Below, in pieces: positions 26,195-37,100 of a DNA stretch of 64,000 nucleotides. Both the position numbers and the translations under genes were made by a program. Positions within the stretch are counted from its first letter, which is position 1; every line of letters begins with the position of its first letter. Below the pieces are notes generated by a model that saw only the letters and a program-made list of their open reading frames with translations, searched no databases and was not told the origin of the DNA. This DNA comes from Euglena gracilis (Eukaryota; Euglenida; Euglenophyceae; Euglenales), in assembly GCA_039621445.1 (NCBI GenBank), contig CP154954.1, positions 27,578,123 to 27,642,122 on the forward strand. Direction: 5' to 3'.

Positions 26195-26212
26195 CTCGGA
26201 GTAAGGACACTT
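26195..26212. other. Direct junction between the two satellite families
   Basis: The 213-bp array reads ...TTACTCGGAGTAAGG up to 26206 and then goes straight to ACACTTTGGTCAAAGTGG of the 30-bp repeat. A full 213-bp unit would continue GTAAGGCCC; a full 30-bp unit would precede ACAC with AGGG. The overlap common to both is GG (26205-26206), so at most two bases of microhomology with no filler DNA. Confidence 0.9.
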
Positions 26213-26432
26213 TGGTCAAAGTGGCCTTGTCCAGGGACACTTTGGTCAAAGTGGCCTTGGCCAGGGACACTTCGGTCAAAGTGGCCTTGGCCAGGGACAC
26301 TTTGGTCAAAATGGCCTTCGCCAGGGACACTTTGGTCAAAGTGTCCTTAGCCAGATACACTTTGGTCAAAGTGGCCTTGGCCAGGGACACTTTGGTCAGA
26401 GTGGCATTGGCCAGGGACACTTTGGTCAAAGT

Positions 26433-26462
26433 GGCCTTGGCCAGGGACACTTTGGTCAAAGT
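26433..26462 (+). repeat. Canonical 30-bp unit with two dyads
   Basis: GGCC-TT-GGCC is at 26433-26442, AGGGA at 26443-26447 and CACTTTG-GT-CAAAGTG at 26448-26463. Seven-base arms separated by two bases form a 16-bp inverted repeat, and the four-base GGCC arms are themselves palindromic. Only five of 30 bases lie outside dyad symmetry. Confidence 0.9.
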
Positions 26463-27118
26463 GGCCTTGGCCAGGGACACTTTGGTCAAAGTGGCCTTGG
26501 CCAGGGACACTTTGGTCAAAGTGGCCTTGGCCAGGGACAATTTAGTCAAAGTGGCCTTGTCCAGGGACACTTTGGTCAAATTGGACTTGGCCCGGGACAC
26601 TTTGGTCAAAGCGGCCTTGGCCAGGGACACTTTGGTCAATGTGGCCTTGGCCAGGGACACTTTGGTCAAAGTGGCCTTGGCCAGGGACACTTTGGTCAAA
26701 TTGGCCTTGGCCAGGGACACTTTGGTCAAAGTGGCCTTGGCCAGGGATCCTTTGGTCAAAGTGGCCTTGGCCAGGGACACTTTGGTCAAAGTGGCCTTGG
26801 CCAGGGACACTTTGGTCAAAGTGGCCTTGGCCAGGGATCCTTTGGTCAAAGTGGCCTTCGCCAGGGACACTTTGGTCAGAGTGGCATTGGCCAGGGACAC
26901 TTTGGTCAAAGTGGCCTTGGCCAGGGACACTTTGGTCAAAGTGGCCTTGGCCAGGGACACTTTGGTCAAAGTGGCCTTGGCCAGGGACACTTTGGTCAAA
27001 GTGGCCTTGGCCAGGGACACTTTAGTCAAAGTGGCCTTGTCCAGGGACACTTTGGTCAAATTGGCCTTGGCCCGGGACACTTTGGTCAAAGCGGCCTTGG
27101 CCAGGGACACTTTGGTCA

Positions 27119-30100
27119 ATGTGGCCTTGGCCAGGGACACTTTGGTCAAAGTGGCCTTGGCCAGGGACACTTTGGTCAAAGCGGCCTTGGCCAGGGACAC
27201 TTTGGTCAAAGCGGCCTTGGGCAGGGGTCCTTTGGTCAAAGTGGCCTTGGCCAGGGACACTTTGGTCAAAGTGGACTTGGCTAGGGACACTTTGGTCAAA
27301 GTGGGATTGGCCAGGGACACTTTTGTCAAAGTGGCTTTGGCCAGGGACACTTTGGTCAAAGTGGCCTTGGCCAGGGACACTTTGGTCAAAGTGGCCTTGG
27401 CCAGGGACACTTTGGTCAAAGTTGCCTTGGCCAGGGACACTTTGGTCAAAGTGGCCTTGGCCAGGGATCCTTTGGTCAAAGTGGCCTTGGCCAGGGACAC
27501 TTTGGTCAAAGTGGCCTTGGCCAGGGACACTTTGGTCAAAGTGGCCTTGGCCAGGGATCCTTTGGTCAAAGTGGCCTTGGCCAGGGACACTTTGGTCAAA
27601 GTGGCCTTGGCCAGGGACACTTTGGTCAAAGTGGCCTTGGCCAGGGATCCTTTGGTCAAAGTGGCCTTCGCCAGGAACACTTTGGTCAGAGTGGCATTGG
27701 CCAGGGACACTATGGTCAAAGTGGCCTTGGCCAGGGACACTTTGGTCAAAGTGGCCTTGGCCAGGGACACTTTGGTCAAAGTGGCCTTGGCCAGGGACAC
27801 TTTGGTCAAAGTGGCCTTGGCCAGGGACACTTTGGTCAAAGTGGCCTTGGCCAGGGACCCTTTGGTCAAAGTGGCCTTGGCCAGGGACACTTTGGTCAAA
27901 GTGGCCTTGGCCAGGGACACTTTGGTCTAAGTGGCCTTGGCCAGGGACACTTTGGTCAAAGTTGCCTTGACAGGGACACTTTGGTCAAAGTGGCCTTGAC
28001 CCGGGATACTTTGGTCAAAGTGGCCTTGGCCAGGGACACTGTGGTCAAAGTGGCCTTGGCCAGGGACACTTTCGTCAAAGTGGCCTTGTCCAGGGACACT
28101 TTGGTCAAAGTGGCCTTGGCCAGGGATCCTTTGGTCAAAGTGGCCTTCGCCAGGGACACTTTGGTCAGAGTGGCATTGGCCAGGGACACTTTGGTCAAAG
28201 TGGCCTTGGCCAGGGACACTTTGGTCAAAGTGGCCTTGGCCAGGGACACTTTGGTCAAAGTGGCCTTGGCCAGGGACACTTTGGTCAAAGTGGCCTTGGC
28301 CAGGGACACTTTAGTCAAAGTGGCCTTGTCCAGGGACACTTTGGTCAAATTGGCCTTGGCCCGGGACACTTTGGTCAAAGCGGCCTTGGCCAGGGACACT
28401 TTGGTCAATGTGGCCTTGGCCAGGGACACTTTGGTCAAAGTGGCCTTGGCCAGGGACACTTTGGTCAAAGCGGCCTTGGCCAGGGACACTTTGGTCAAAG
28501 CGGCCTTGGGCAGGGGTCCTTTGGTCAAAGTGGCCTTGGCCAGGGACACTTTGGTCAAAGTGGACTTGGCTAGGGACACTTTGGTCAAAGTGGGATTGGC
28601 CAGGGACACTTTTGTCAAAGTGGCTTTGGCCAGGGACACTTTGGTCAAAGTGGCCTTGGCCAGGGACACTTTGGTCAAAGTGGCCTTGGCCAGGGACACT
28701 TTGGTCAAAGTGGCCTTGGCCAGGGACACTTTGGTCAAAGTGGCCTTGGCCAGGGATCCTTTGGTCAAAGTGGCCTTGGCCAGGGACACTTTGGTCAAAG
28801 TGGCCTTGGCCAGGGACACTTTGGTCAAAGTGGCCTTGGCCAGGGATCCTTTGGTCAAAGTGGCCTTCGCCAGGGACACTTTGGTCAGAGTGGCATTGGC
28901 CAGGGACACTTTGGTCAAAGTGGCCTTGGCCAGGGACACTTTGGTCAAAGTGGCCTTGGCCAGGGACACTTTGGTCAAAGTGGCCTTGGCCAGGGACACT
29001 TTGGTCAAAGTGGCCTTGGCCAGGGACACTTTAGTCAAAGTGGCCTTGTCCAGGGACACTTTGGTCAAATTGGCCTTGGCCCGGGACACTTTGGTCAAAG
29101 CGGCCTTGGCCAGGGACACTTTGGTCAATGTGGCCTTGGCCAGGGACACTTTGGTCAAAGTGGCCTTGGCCAGGGACACTTTGGTCAAAGCGGCCTTGGC
29201 CAGGGACACTTTGGTCAAAGCGGCCTTGGGCAGGGGTCCTTTGGTCAAAGTGGCCTTGGCCAGGGACACTTTGGTCAAAGTTGACTTGGCTAGGGACACT
29301 TTGGTCAAAGTGGGATTGGCCAGGGACACTTTTGTCAAAGTGTCTTTGGCCAGGGACACTTTGGTCAAAGTGGCCTTGGCCAGGGACACTTTGGTCAAAG
29401 TGGCCTTGGCCAGGGACACTTTGGTCAAAGTGGCCTTGGCCAGGGACACTTTGGTCAAAGTGGCCTTGGCCAGGGACACTTTGGTCAAAGTGGCCTTGGC
29501 CAGGGACACTTTGGTCAAAGTGGCCTTGGCCAGGGATCCTTTGGTCAAAGTGGCCTTGGCCAGGGACACTTTGGTCAAAGTGGCCTTGGCCAGGGACACT
29601 TTGGTCAAAGTGGCCTTGGCCAGGGATCCTTTGGTCAAAGTGGCCTTGGCCAGGGACACTTTGGTCAAAGTGGCCTTGGCCAGGGACACTTTGGTCAAAG
29701 TGGCCTTGGCCAGGGATCCTTTGGTCAAAGTGGCCTTCGCCAGGAACACTTTGGTCAGAGTGGCATTGGCCAGGGACACTATGGTCAAAGTGGCCTTGGC
29801 CAGGGACACTTTGGTCAAAGTGGCCTTGGCCAGGGACACTTTGGTCAAAGTGGCCTTGGCCAGGGACACTTTGGTCAAAGTGGCCTTGGCCAGGGACACT
29901 TTGGTCAAAGTGGCCTTGGCCAGGGACCCTTTGGTCAAAGTGGCCTTGGCCAGGGACACTTTGGTCAAAGTGGCCTTGGCCAGGGACACTTTGGTCTAAG
30001 TGGCCTTGGCCAGGGACACTTTGGTCAAAGTTGCCTTGACAGGGACACTTTGGTCAAAGTGGCCTTGACCCGGGATACTTTGGTCAAAGTGGCCTTGGCC

Positions 30101-31608
30101 AGGGACACTGTGGTCAAAGTGGCCTTGGCCAGGGACACTTTCGTCAAAGTGGCCTTGTCCAGGGACACTTTGGTCAAAGTGGCCTTGGCCAGGGATCCTT
30201 TGGTCAAAGTGGCCTTCGCCAGGGACACTTTGGTCAGAGTGGCCTTGGCCAGGGACACTTTGGTCAAAGTGGCCTTGGCCAGGGACACTTTGGTCAAAGT
30301 GGCCTTGGCCAGGGACACTTTGGTCAAAGTGGCCTTGGCCAGGGACACTTTGGTCAAAGTGGCCTTGGCCAGGGACACTTTAGTCAAAGTGGCCTTGTCC
30401 AGGGACACTTTGGTCAAAGTGGCCTTGGCCAGGGACACTTTGGTCAAAGCGGCCTTGGCCAGGGACACTTTGGTCAATGTGGCCTTGGCCAGGGACACTT
30501 TGGTCAAAGTGGCCTTGGCCAGGGACACTTTGGTCAAAGCGGCCTTGGCCAGGGACACTTTGGTCAAAGCGGCCTTAGGCAGGGGTCCTTTGGTCAAAGT
30601 GGCCTTGGCCAGGGACACTTTGGTCAAAGTGGACTTGGCTAGGGACACTTTGGTCAAAGTGGGATTGGCCAGGGACACTTTTGTCAAAGTGGCTTTGGCC
30701 AGGGACACTTTGGTCAAAGTGGCCTTGGCCAGGGACACTTTGGTCAAAGTGGCCTTGGCCAGGGACACTTTGGTCAAAGTGGCCTTGGCCAGGGACACTT
30801 TGGTCAAAGTGGCCTTGGCCAGGGATCCTTTGGTCAAAGTGGCCTTGGCCAGGGACACTTTGGTCAAAGTGGCCTTGGCCAGGGACACTTTGGTCAAAGT
30901 GGCCTTGGCCAGGGATCCTTTGGTCAAAGTGGCCTTCGCCAGGGACACTTTGGTCAGAGTGGCATTGGCCAGGGACACTTTGGTCAAAGTGGCCTTGGCC
31001 AGGGACACTTTGGTCAAAGTGGCCTTGGCCAGGGACACTTTGGTCAAAGTGGCCTTGGCCAGGGACACTTTGGTCAAAGTGGCCTTGGCCAGGGACACTT
31101 TAGTCAAAGTGGCCTTGTCCAGGGACACTTTGGTCAAATTGGCCTTGGCCCGGGACACTTTGGTCAAAGCGGCCTTGGCCAGGGACACTTTGGTCAATGT
31201 GGCCTTGGCCAGGGACACTTTGGTCAAAGTGGCCTTGGCCAGGGACACTTTGGTCAAAGCGGCCTTGGCCAGGGACACTTTGGTCAAAGCGGCCTTGGGC
31301 AGGGGTCCTTTGGTCAAAGTGGCCTTGGCCAGGGACACTTTGGTCAAAGTGGACTTGGCTAGGGACACTTTGGTCAAAGTGGGATTGGCCAGGGACACTT
31401 TTGTCAAAGTGTCTTTGGCCAGGGACACTTTGGTCAAAGTGGCCTTGGCCAGGGACACTTTGGTCAAAGTGGCCTTGGCCAGGGACACTTTGGTCAAAGT
31501 GGCCTTGGCCAGGGACACTTTGGTCAAAGTGGCCTTGGCCAGGGACCCTTTGGTCAAAGTGGCCTTGGCCAGGGACACTTTGGTCAAAGTGGCCTTGGCC
31601 AGGGACAC
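27119..31608 (+). repeat. 2,069-bp higher-order repeat with a nested 720-bp repeat
   Basis: A 29-bp unit (GCCTTGACAGGGACAC) followed by CCTTGACCCGGGATAC marks block starts at about 27965 and 30034, 2,069 bp apart (68 x 30 + 29). A partial earlier copy covers about 27120-27960. Inside, a 24-unit (720-bp) repeat is shown by TTCGCCAGGGACAC followed by GTCAGAGTGGCATTGG at about 28147 and 28867, and by an AATGTGGCC variant at about 28408 and 29128, repeated 2,069 bp later at 31197. The final copy is truncated near 31608 at a GTCTAAGTGG unit. Confidence 0.85.
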
Positions 31609-34165
31609 TTTGGTCTAAGTGGCCTTGGCCAGGGACACTTTGGTCAAAGTGGCCTTGGCCAGGGACACTTTGGTCAAAGTGGCCTTGGCCAGGGACAGTT
31701 TGGTCAAAGTGGCCTTGGCCAGGGACACTTTGGTCAAAGTGGCCTTGGCCAGGGACACTTTCGTCAAAGTGGCCTTGGCCAGGGACACTTTGGTCAAAGT
31801 GGCCTTGGCCAGGGACACCTTGGTCAAAGTGGCCTTGGCCAGGGACACTTTGGTCAAAGTGGCCTTGGCGAGGGACACTTTGGTCAAAGTGGCCTTGACC
31901 CGGGATACTTTGGTCAAAGTGGCCTTGGCCAGGGACACTGTGGTCAAAGTGGCCTTGGCCAGGGACACTTTCGTCAAAGTGGCCTTGTCCAGGGACACTT
32001 TGGTCAAAGTGGCCTTGGCCAGGGACACCTTGGTCAAAGTGGCCTTGGCCAGGGACACTTTGGTCAAAGTGGCCTTGGCCAGGGACAGTTTGGTCAAAGT
32101 GGCCTTGGCCAGGGACACTTTGGTCAAAGTGGCCTTGGCCAGGGACACTTTTATCAAAGTGGCCTTGGCCAGGGACACTTTGGTCAAAGTGGCCTTGGCC
32201 AGGGACGCTTTGGTCAAAGTGGCCTTTGCCAGGGACACTTTGGTCAAAGTTGCCTTGGCCAGGGAAACTTTGGTCAAAGTGGCCTTGGCCAGGGACACTT
32301 TGGTCAAAGTGGCCTTGGCCAGGGACACTTTGGTCAAAGTGTTCTTGGCCAGGGACACTTTGGTCAAAGCGGCCTTGGCCAGGGATCCTTTGGTCAAAGT
32401 GGCCTTGGCCAGGGACACTTTGGTCAAAGTGGCATTGGCCAGGGACACTTTGGTCAAAGTGCCCTTGGCCAGGGACACTTTGGTAAGTGGCCTTGGCCAG
32501 GGACACTTTGGTCAAAGTGGCCGTGGCCAGGGACACTTTGGTCAAAGTGGCCTTGGCCAGGGACACCTTGGTCAAAGTGGCATTGGCCAGGGACAATTTG
32601 GTCAAAGTGGCCTTGGCCAGGGAAACTTTGGTCAAGGCGGCATTGTCCAGGGACACTTTGGTCAAATTTGCATTGGCCAGGGACACTTTGGTCAAAGTGG
32701 CCTTGGCCAGGGACACTTTGGTCAAAGTGGCCTTGGCCAGGGACACTTTGGTCAAAGTGGCCTTGGCCAGGGACACTTTGGTCAAAGTGGCCTTGGCCAG
32801 GGACACCTTGGTCAAAGTGGCATTGGCCAGGGACAATTTGGTCAAAGTGCCCTTGGCCAGGGACACTTTGATCAAAATGGCCTTGGCCAGGGAAAGTTTG
32901 GTCAAAGTGGCCTTGGCCAGGGACACTTTGGTCAAAGCGGCCTTGGCCAGGGACACCTTGGTCAAAGTGGCCTTGGCCAGGGACACTTTGGTCAAAGTGG
33001 CCTTGGCCAGGGACACTTTGGTCAAAGTGGCCTTGGCCAGGGACACCTTGGTCAAAGTGGCCTTGGCCAGGGACACTTTGGTCAAAGTGGCCTTGGCCAG
33101 GGACACTTTGGTCAAAGTGGCCTTGGCCCGGGACACTTTGGTCAAAGTGGCCTTGGCCATGGACACCTTGGTCAAAGTGGCCTTGGCCAGGGACACTTTG
33201 GTCAAAGTGGCCTTGGCCAGGGACACTTTGGTCAAAGCGGCCTTGGCCAGGGACACTTTGGTCAAAGCGGCCTTGGGCAGGGGTCCTTTGGTCAAAGTGG
33301 CCTTGGCCAGGGACACTTTGGTCAAAGTGGACTTGGCTAGGGACACTTTGGTCAAAGTGGGATTGGCCAGGGACACTTTTGTCAAAGTGTCTTTGGCCAG
33401 GGACACTTTGGTCAAAGTGGCCTTGGCCAGGGACACTTTGGTCAAAGTGGCCTTGGCCAGGGACACTTTGGTCAAAGTGGCCTTGGCCAGGGACACTTTG
33501 GTCAAATGGCCTTGGCCAGGGACCCTTTGGTCAAAGTGGCCTTGGCCAGGGACACTTTGGTCAAAGTGGCCTTGGCCAGGGACACTTTGGTCTAAGTGGC
33601 CTTGGCCAGGGACACTTTGGTCAAAGTGGCCTTGGCCAGGGACACTTTGGTCAAAGTGGCCTTGGCCAGGGACAGTTTGGTCAAAGTGGCCTTGGCCAGG
33701 GACACTTTGGTCAAAGTGGCCTTGGCCAGGGACACTTTCGTCAAAGTGGCCTTGTCCAGGGACACTTTGGTCAAAGTGGCCTTGGCCAGGGACACCTTGG
33801 TCAAAGTGGCCTTGGCCAGGGACACTTTGGTCAAAGTGGCCTTGGCGAGGGACACTTTGGTCAAAGTGGCCTTGACCCGGGATACTTTGGTCAAAGTGGC
33901 CTTGGCCAGGGACACTGTGGTCAAAGTGGCCTTGGCCAGGGACACTTTCGTCAAAGTGGCCTTGTCCAGGGACACTTTGGTCAAAGTGGCCTTGGCCAGG
34001 GACACCTTGGTCAAAGTGGCCTTGGCCAGGGACACTTTGGTCAAAGTGGCCTTGGCCAGGGACAGTTTGGTCAAAGTGGCCTTGGCCAGGGACACTTTGG
34101 TCAAAGTGGCCTTGGCCAGGGACACTTTTATCAAAGTGGCCTTGGCCAGGGACACTTTGGTCTAA
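31609..34165 (+). repeat. 1,977-bp higher-order repeat
   Basis: GTCTAAGTGGCC units at 31613 and 33590 start near-identical runs. Both continue through GACAGTTTGG, CACTTTCGTC, CCTTGGCGAGGG (31863 and 33840), CTTGACCCGGGATAC and CACTTTTATC. The spacing of 1,977 is 66 x 30 minus 3, accounted for by the short units near 32482 (GGTAAGTGG) and 33503 (GTCAAATGGCC). Confidence 0.8.
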
Positions 34166-37100
34166 GTGGACTTGGCCAGGGACGCTTTGGTCAAAGTGGC
34201 CTTTGCCAGGGACACTTTGGTCAAAGTTGCCTTGGCCAGGGAAACTTTGGTCAAAGTGGCCTTGGCCAGGGACACTTTGGTCAAAGTGGCCTTGGCCAGG
34301 GACATTTTGGTCAAAGTGGCCTTGGCCAGTGACACCTTGGTCAAAGCGGCCTTGGCCAGGGATCCTTTGGTCAAAGTGGCCTTGGCCAGGGACACTTTGG
34401 TCAAAGTGGCATTGGCCAGGGATACTTTGGTCAAAGTGCCCTTGGCCAGGGACACTTTGGTCATAGTGGCCTTGGCCAGGGACACTTTGGTCAAAGTGGC
34501 CGTGGCCAGGGACACTTTGGTCAAAGTGGCCTTGGCCAGGGACACCTTGGTCAAAGTGGCATTGGCCAGGGACAATTTGGTCAAAGTGGCCTTGGCCAGG
34601 GAAACTTTGGTCAAGGCGGCATTGTCCAGGGACACTTTGGTCAAATTTGCATTGGCCAGGGACACTTTGGTCAAAGTGGCCTTGGCCAGGGACACTTTGG
34701 TCAAAGTGGCCTTGGCCAGGGACACTTTGGTCAAAGTGGCCTTGGCCAGGGACACTTTGGTCAAAGTGGCCTTGGCCAGGGACACCTTGGTCAAAGTGGC
34801 ATTGGCCAGGGACAATTTGGTCAAAGTGCCCTTGGCCAGGGACACTTTGATCAAAATGGCCTTGGCCAGGGAAAGTTTGGTCAAAGTGGCCTTGGCCAGG
34901 GACACTTTGGTCAAAGCGGCCTTGGCCAGGGACACCTTGGTCAAAGTGGCCTTGGCCAGGGACACTTTGGTCAAAGTGGCCTTGGCCAGGGACACTTTGG
35001 TCAAAGTGGCCTTGGCCATGGACACCTTGGTCAAAGTGGCCTTGGCCAGGGACACTTTGGTCAAAGTGGCCTTGGCCAGGGACACCTTGGTCAAAGTGGC
35101 CTTGGCCAGGGACACTTTGGTCAAAGTGGCCTTGGCCAGGGACACTTTGGTCAAAGTGGCCTTGGCCAGGGACACTTTGGTCAAAGTGGCCTTGGCCAGG
35201 GACACCTTGGTCAAAGTGGCCTTGGACAGGGGCACTTTGGTCAAAGTGGCTTTGGCCAGGGACACGTTGGTCAAAGTGGCCTTGACCAGGGACACTTTGG
35301 TCAAAGTGGCCTTGGCCAGGGACATTTTGGTCAAAGTGGCCTTGGCCAGGGACAGTTTGGTCAAAGTGCCCTTGGCCAGGGATACTTTGGTCAAAGTGGC
35401 CTTGGCCAGGGACACTGTGGTCAAAGTGGCCTTGGCCAGGGACACTTTGGTCAAAGTGGCCGTGGCCAGGGACATTTTGGTCAAAGTGGCCTTGGCCAGT
35501 GACACCTTGTTCAAAGTGGCCTTGGCCAGGGAAACTTTGGTCAAGGCGGCATTGTCCAGGGACACTTTGGTCAAATTTGCATTGGCCAGGGACACTTCGG
35601 TCAAAGTGGCCTTGGCCAGGGACACTTTGGTCAAAGTGGCCTTGGCCAGGGACACTTTGGTCAAAGTGGCCTTGGCCAGGGACACTTTGGTCAAAGTGGC
35701 CTTGGCCAGGGACACCTTGGTCAAAGTGGCATTGGCCAGGGACAATTTGGTCAAAGTGGCCTTGGCCAGGGACAGTTTGGTCAAAGTGGCCTTGGCCAGG
35801 GACACTTTGGTCAAAGTGGCCTTGGCCGGGGACACTTTTATCAAAGTGGCCTTGGCCAGGGACACTTTGGTCTAAGTGGACTTGGCCAGGGACGCTTTGG
35901 TCAAAGTGGCCTTTGCCAGGGACACTTTGGTCAAAGTTGCCTTGGCCAGGGACACTTTGGTCAAAGTGGCCTTGGCCAGGGACACTTTGGTCAAAGCGGC
36001 CTTGGCCAGGGACACCTTGGTCAAAGTGGCCTTGGCCAGGGACACTTTGGTCAAAGTGGCCTTGGCCAGGGACACTTTGGTCAAAGTGGCCTTGGCCACG
36101 GACACCTTGGTCAAAGTGGCCTTGGCCAGGGACACTTTGGTCAAAGTGGCCTTGACCAGGGACACTTTGGTCAAAGTGGCCTTGGCCAGGGACACTTTGG
36201 TCAAAGTGGCCTTGGCCAGGGACAGTTTGGTCAAAGTGGCCTTGGCCAGGGACACTTTGGTCAAAGTGGCCTCAGCCAGGGACACTTTGGTCAAAGTGGC
36301 CTTGGCCAGGGACACCTTGGTCAAAGTGGCATTGGCCAGGGACAATTTGGTCAAAGTGGCCTTGGCCAGGGACACTTTGGTCAAAGTGGTCTTGGCCAGG
36401 GACACTTTGGTCAAAGTGGCCTTGGCCAGGGACACCTTGGTCAAAGTGGCCTTGGAGAGGGACACTTTGGTCAAAGTGGCCTTGGCCAGGGACACTTTGG
36501 ACAAAGTGGCCTTGGCCAGGGACACTTTGGTCAAAGTGGCCTTGGCCAGGGACACCTTGGTCAAAGTGGCCTTGGACAGGGGCACTTTGGTCAAAGTGGC
36601 CTTGGCCAGGGACACTTTGGTCAAAGTGGCCTCAGCCAGGGACACTTTGGTCAAAGTGGCCTTGGCCAGGGACACCTTGGTCAAAGTGGCCTTGGCCAGG
36701 GACACTTTGGTCAAAGTGGCCGTGGCCAGGGACATTTTGGTCAAAGTGGCCTTGGCCAGTGACACCTTGTTCAAAGTGGCCTTGGCCAGGGAAACTTTGG
36801 TCAAGGCGGCATTGTCCAGGGACACTTTGGTCAAATTTGCATTGGCCAGGGACACTTCGGTCAAAGTGGCCTTGGCCAGGGACACTTTGGTCAAAGTGGC
36901 CTTGGCCAGGGACACTTTGGTCAAATTGGCCTTGGCCAGGGACACTTTTATCAAAGTGGCCTTGGCCAGGGACACTTTGGTCTAAGTGGACTTGGCCAGG
37001 GACGCTTTGGTCAAAGTGGCCTTTGCCAGGGACACTTTGGTCAAAGTTGCCTTGGCCAGGGACACTTTGGTCAAAGTGGCCTTGGCCAGGGACACTTTGG

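Larger units (their letters stand above)
5569..26206 (-). repeat. 213-bp satellite array, right block, inverted, about 97 units
   Basis: This is the same 213-bp family as 1-4865 but reverse complemented: the + strand reads GGAGTAAGGCCCAATTTGG, CCATTTTTACATGG, CCTGGGCTGACCTGG, CCGGAATGGTCGAATGC, CTTCCGGCTGCATG or ATTCCCGCTGCATG, CCATTAAACCACGACAATC, and GGAGGCCTCC. The CTTCCGGC and ATTCCCGC subtypes partly alternate (for example 6320-7811). Small deletions occur: about 12 bp of TGCTCATTTC lost near 20127 and 21608, 2 bp in GGAGGCCCTGG near 17667, and single bases in T runs. Short open frames (about 60-125 codons) appear only where a 1-bp indel or the TAA/TTA variant removes a stop. The block stops at GGAGTAAGG and passes directly into the 30-bp array. 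Confidence 0.97.

Noticed and set aside
1-26206. Many 60-95 codon frames in the 213-bp array
   Set aside because: They repeat once per unit, depend on single-base variants such as GAGTAA/GAGTTA and T-run length, and often need a TTG start. No conserved domain is visible.
31619-33340. Gly/Gln-rich GQSGLGQGHF repeat resembling a structural or silk-like protein
   Set aside because: It is just one of five open frames of the same DNA, with no signal peptide, no non-repetitive termini and no start context.
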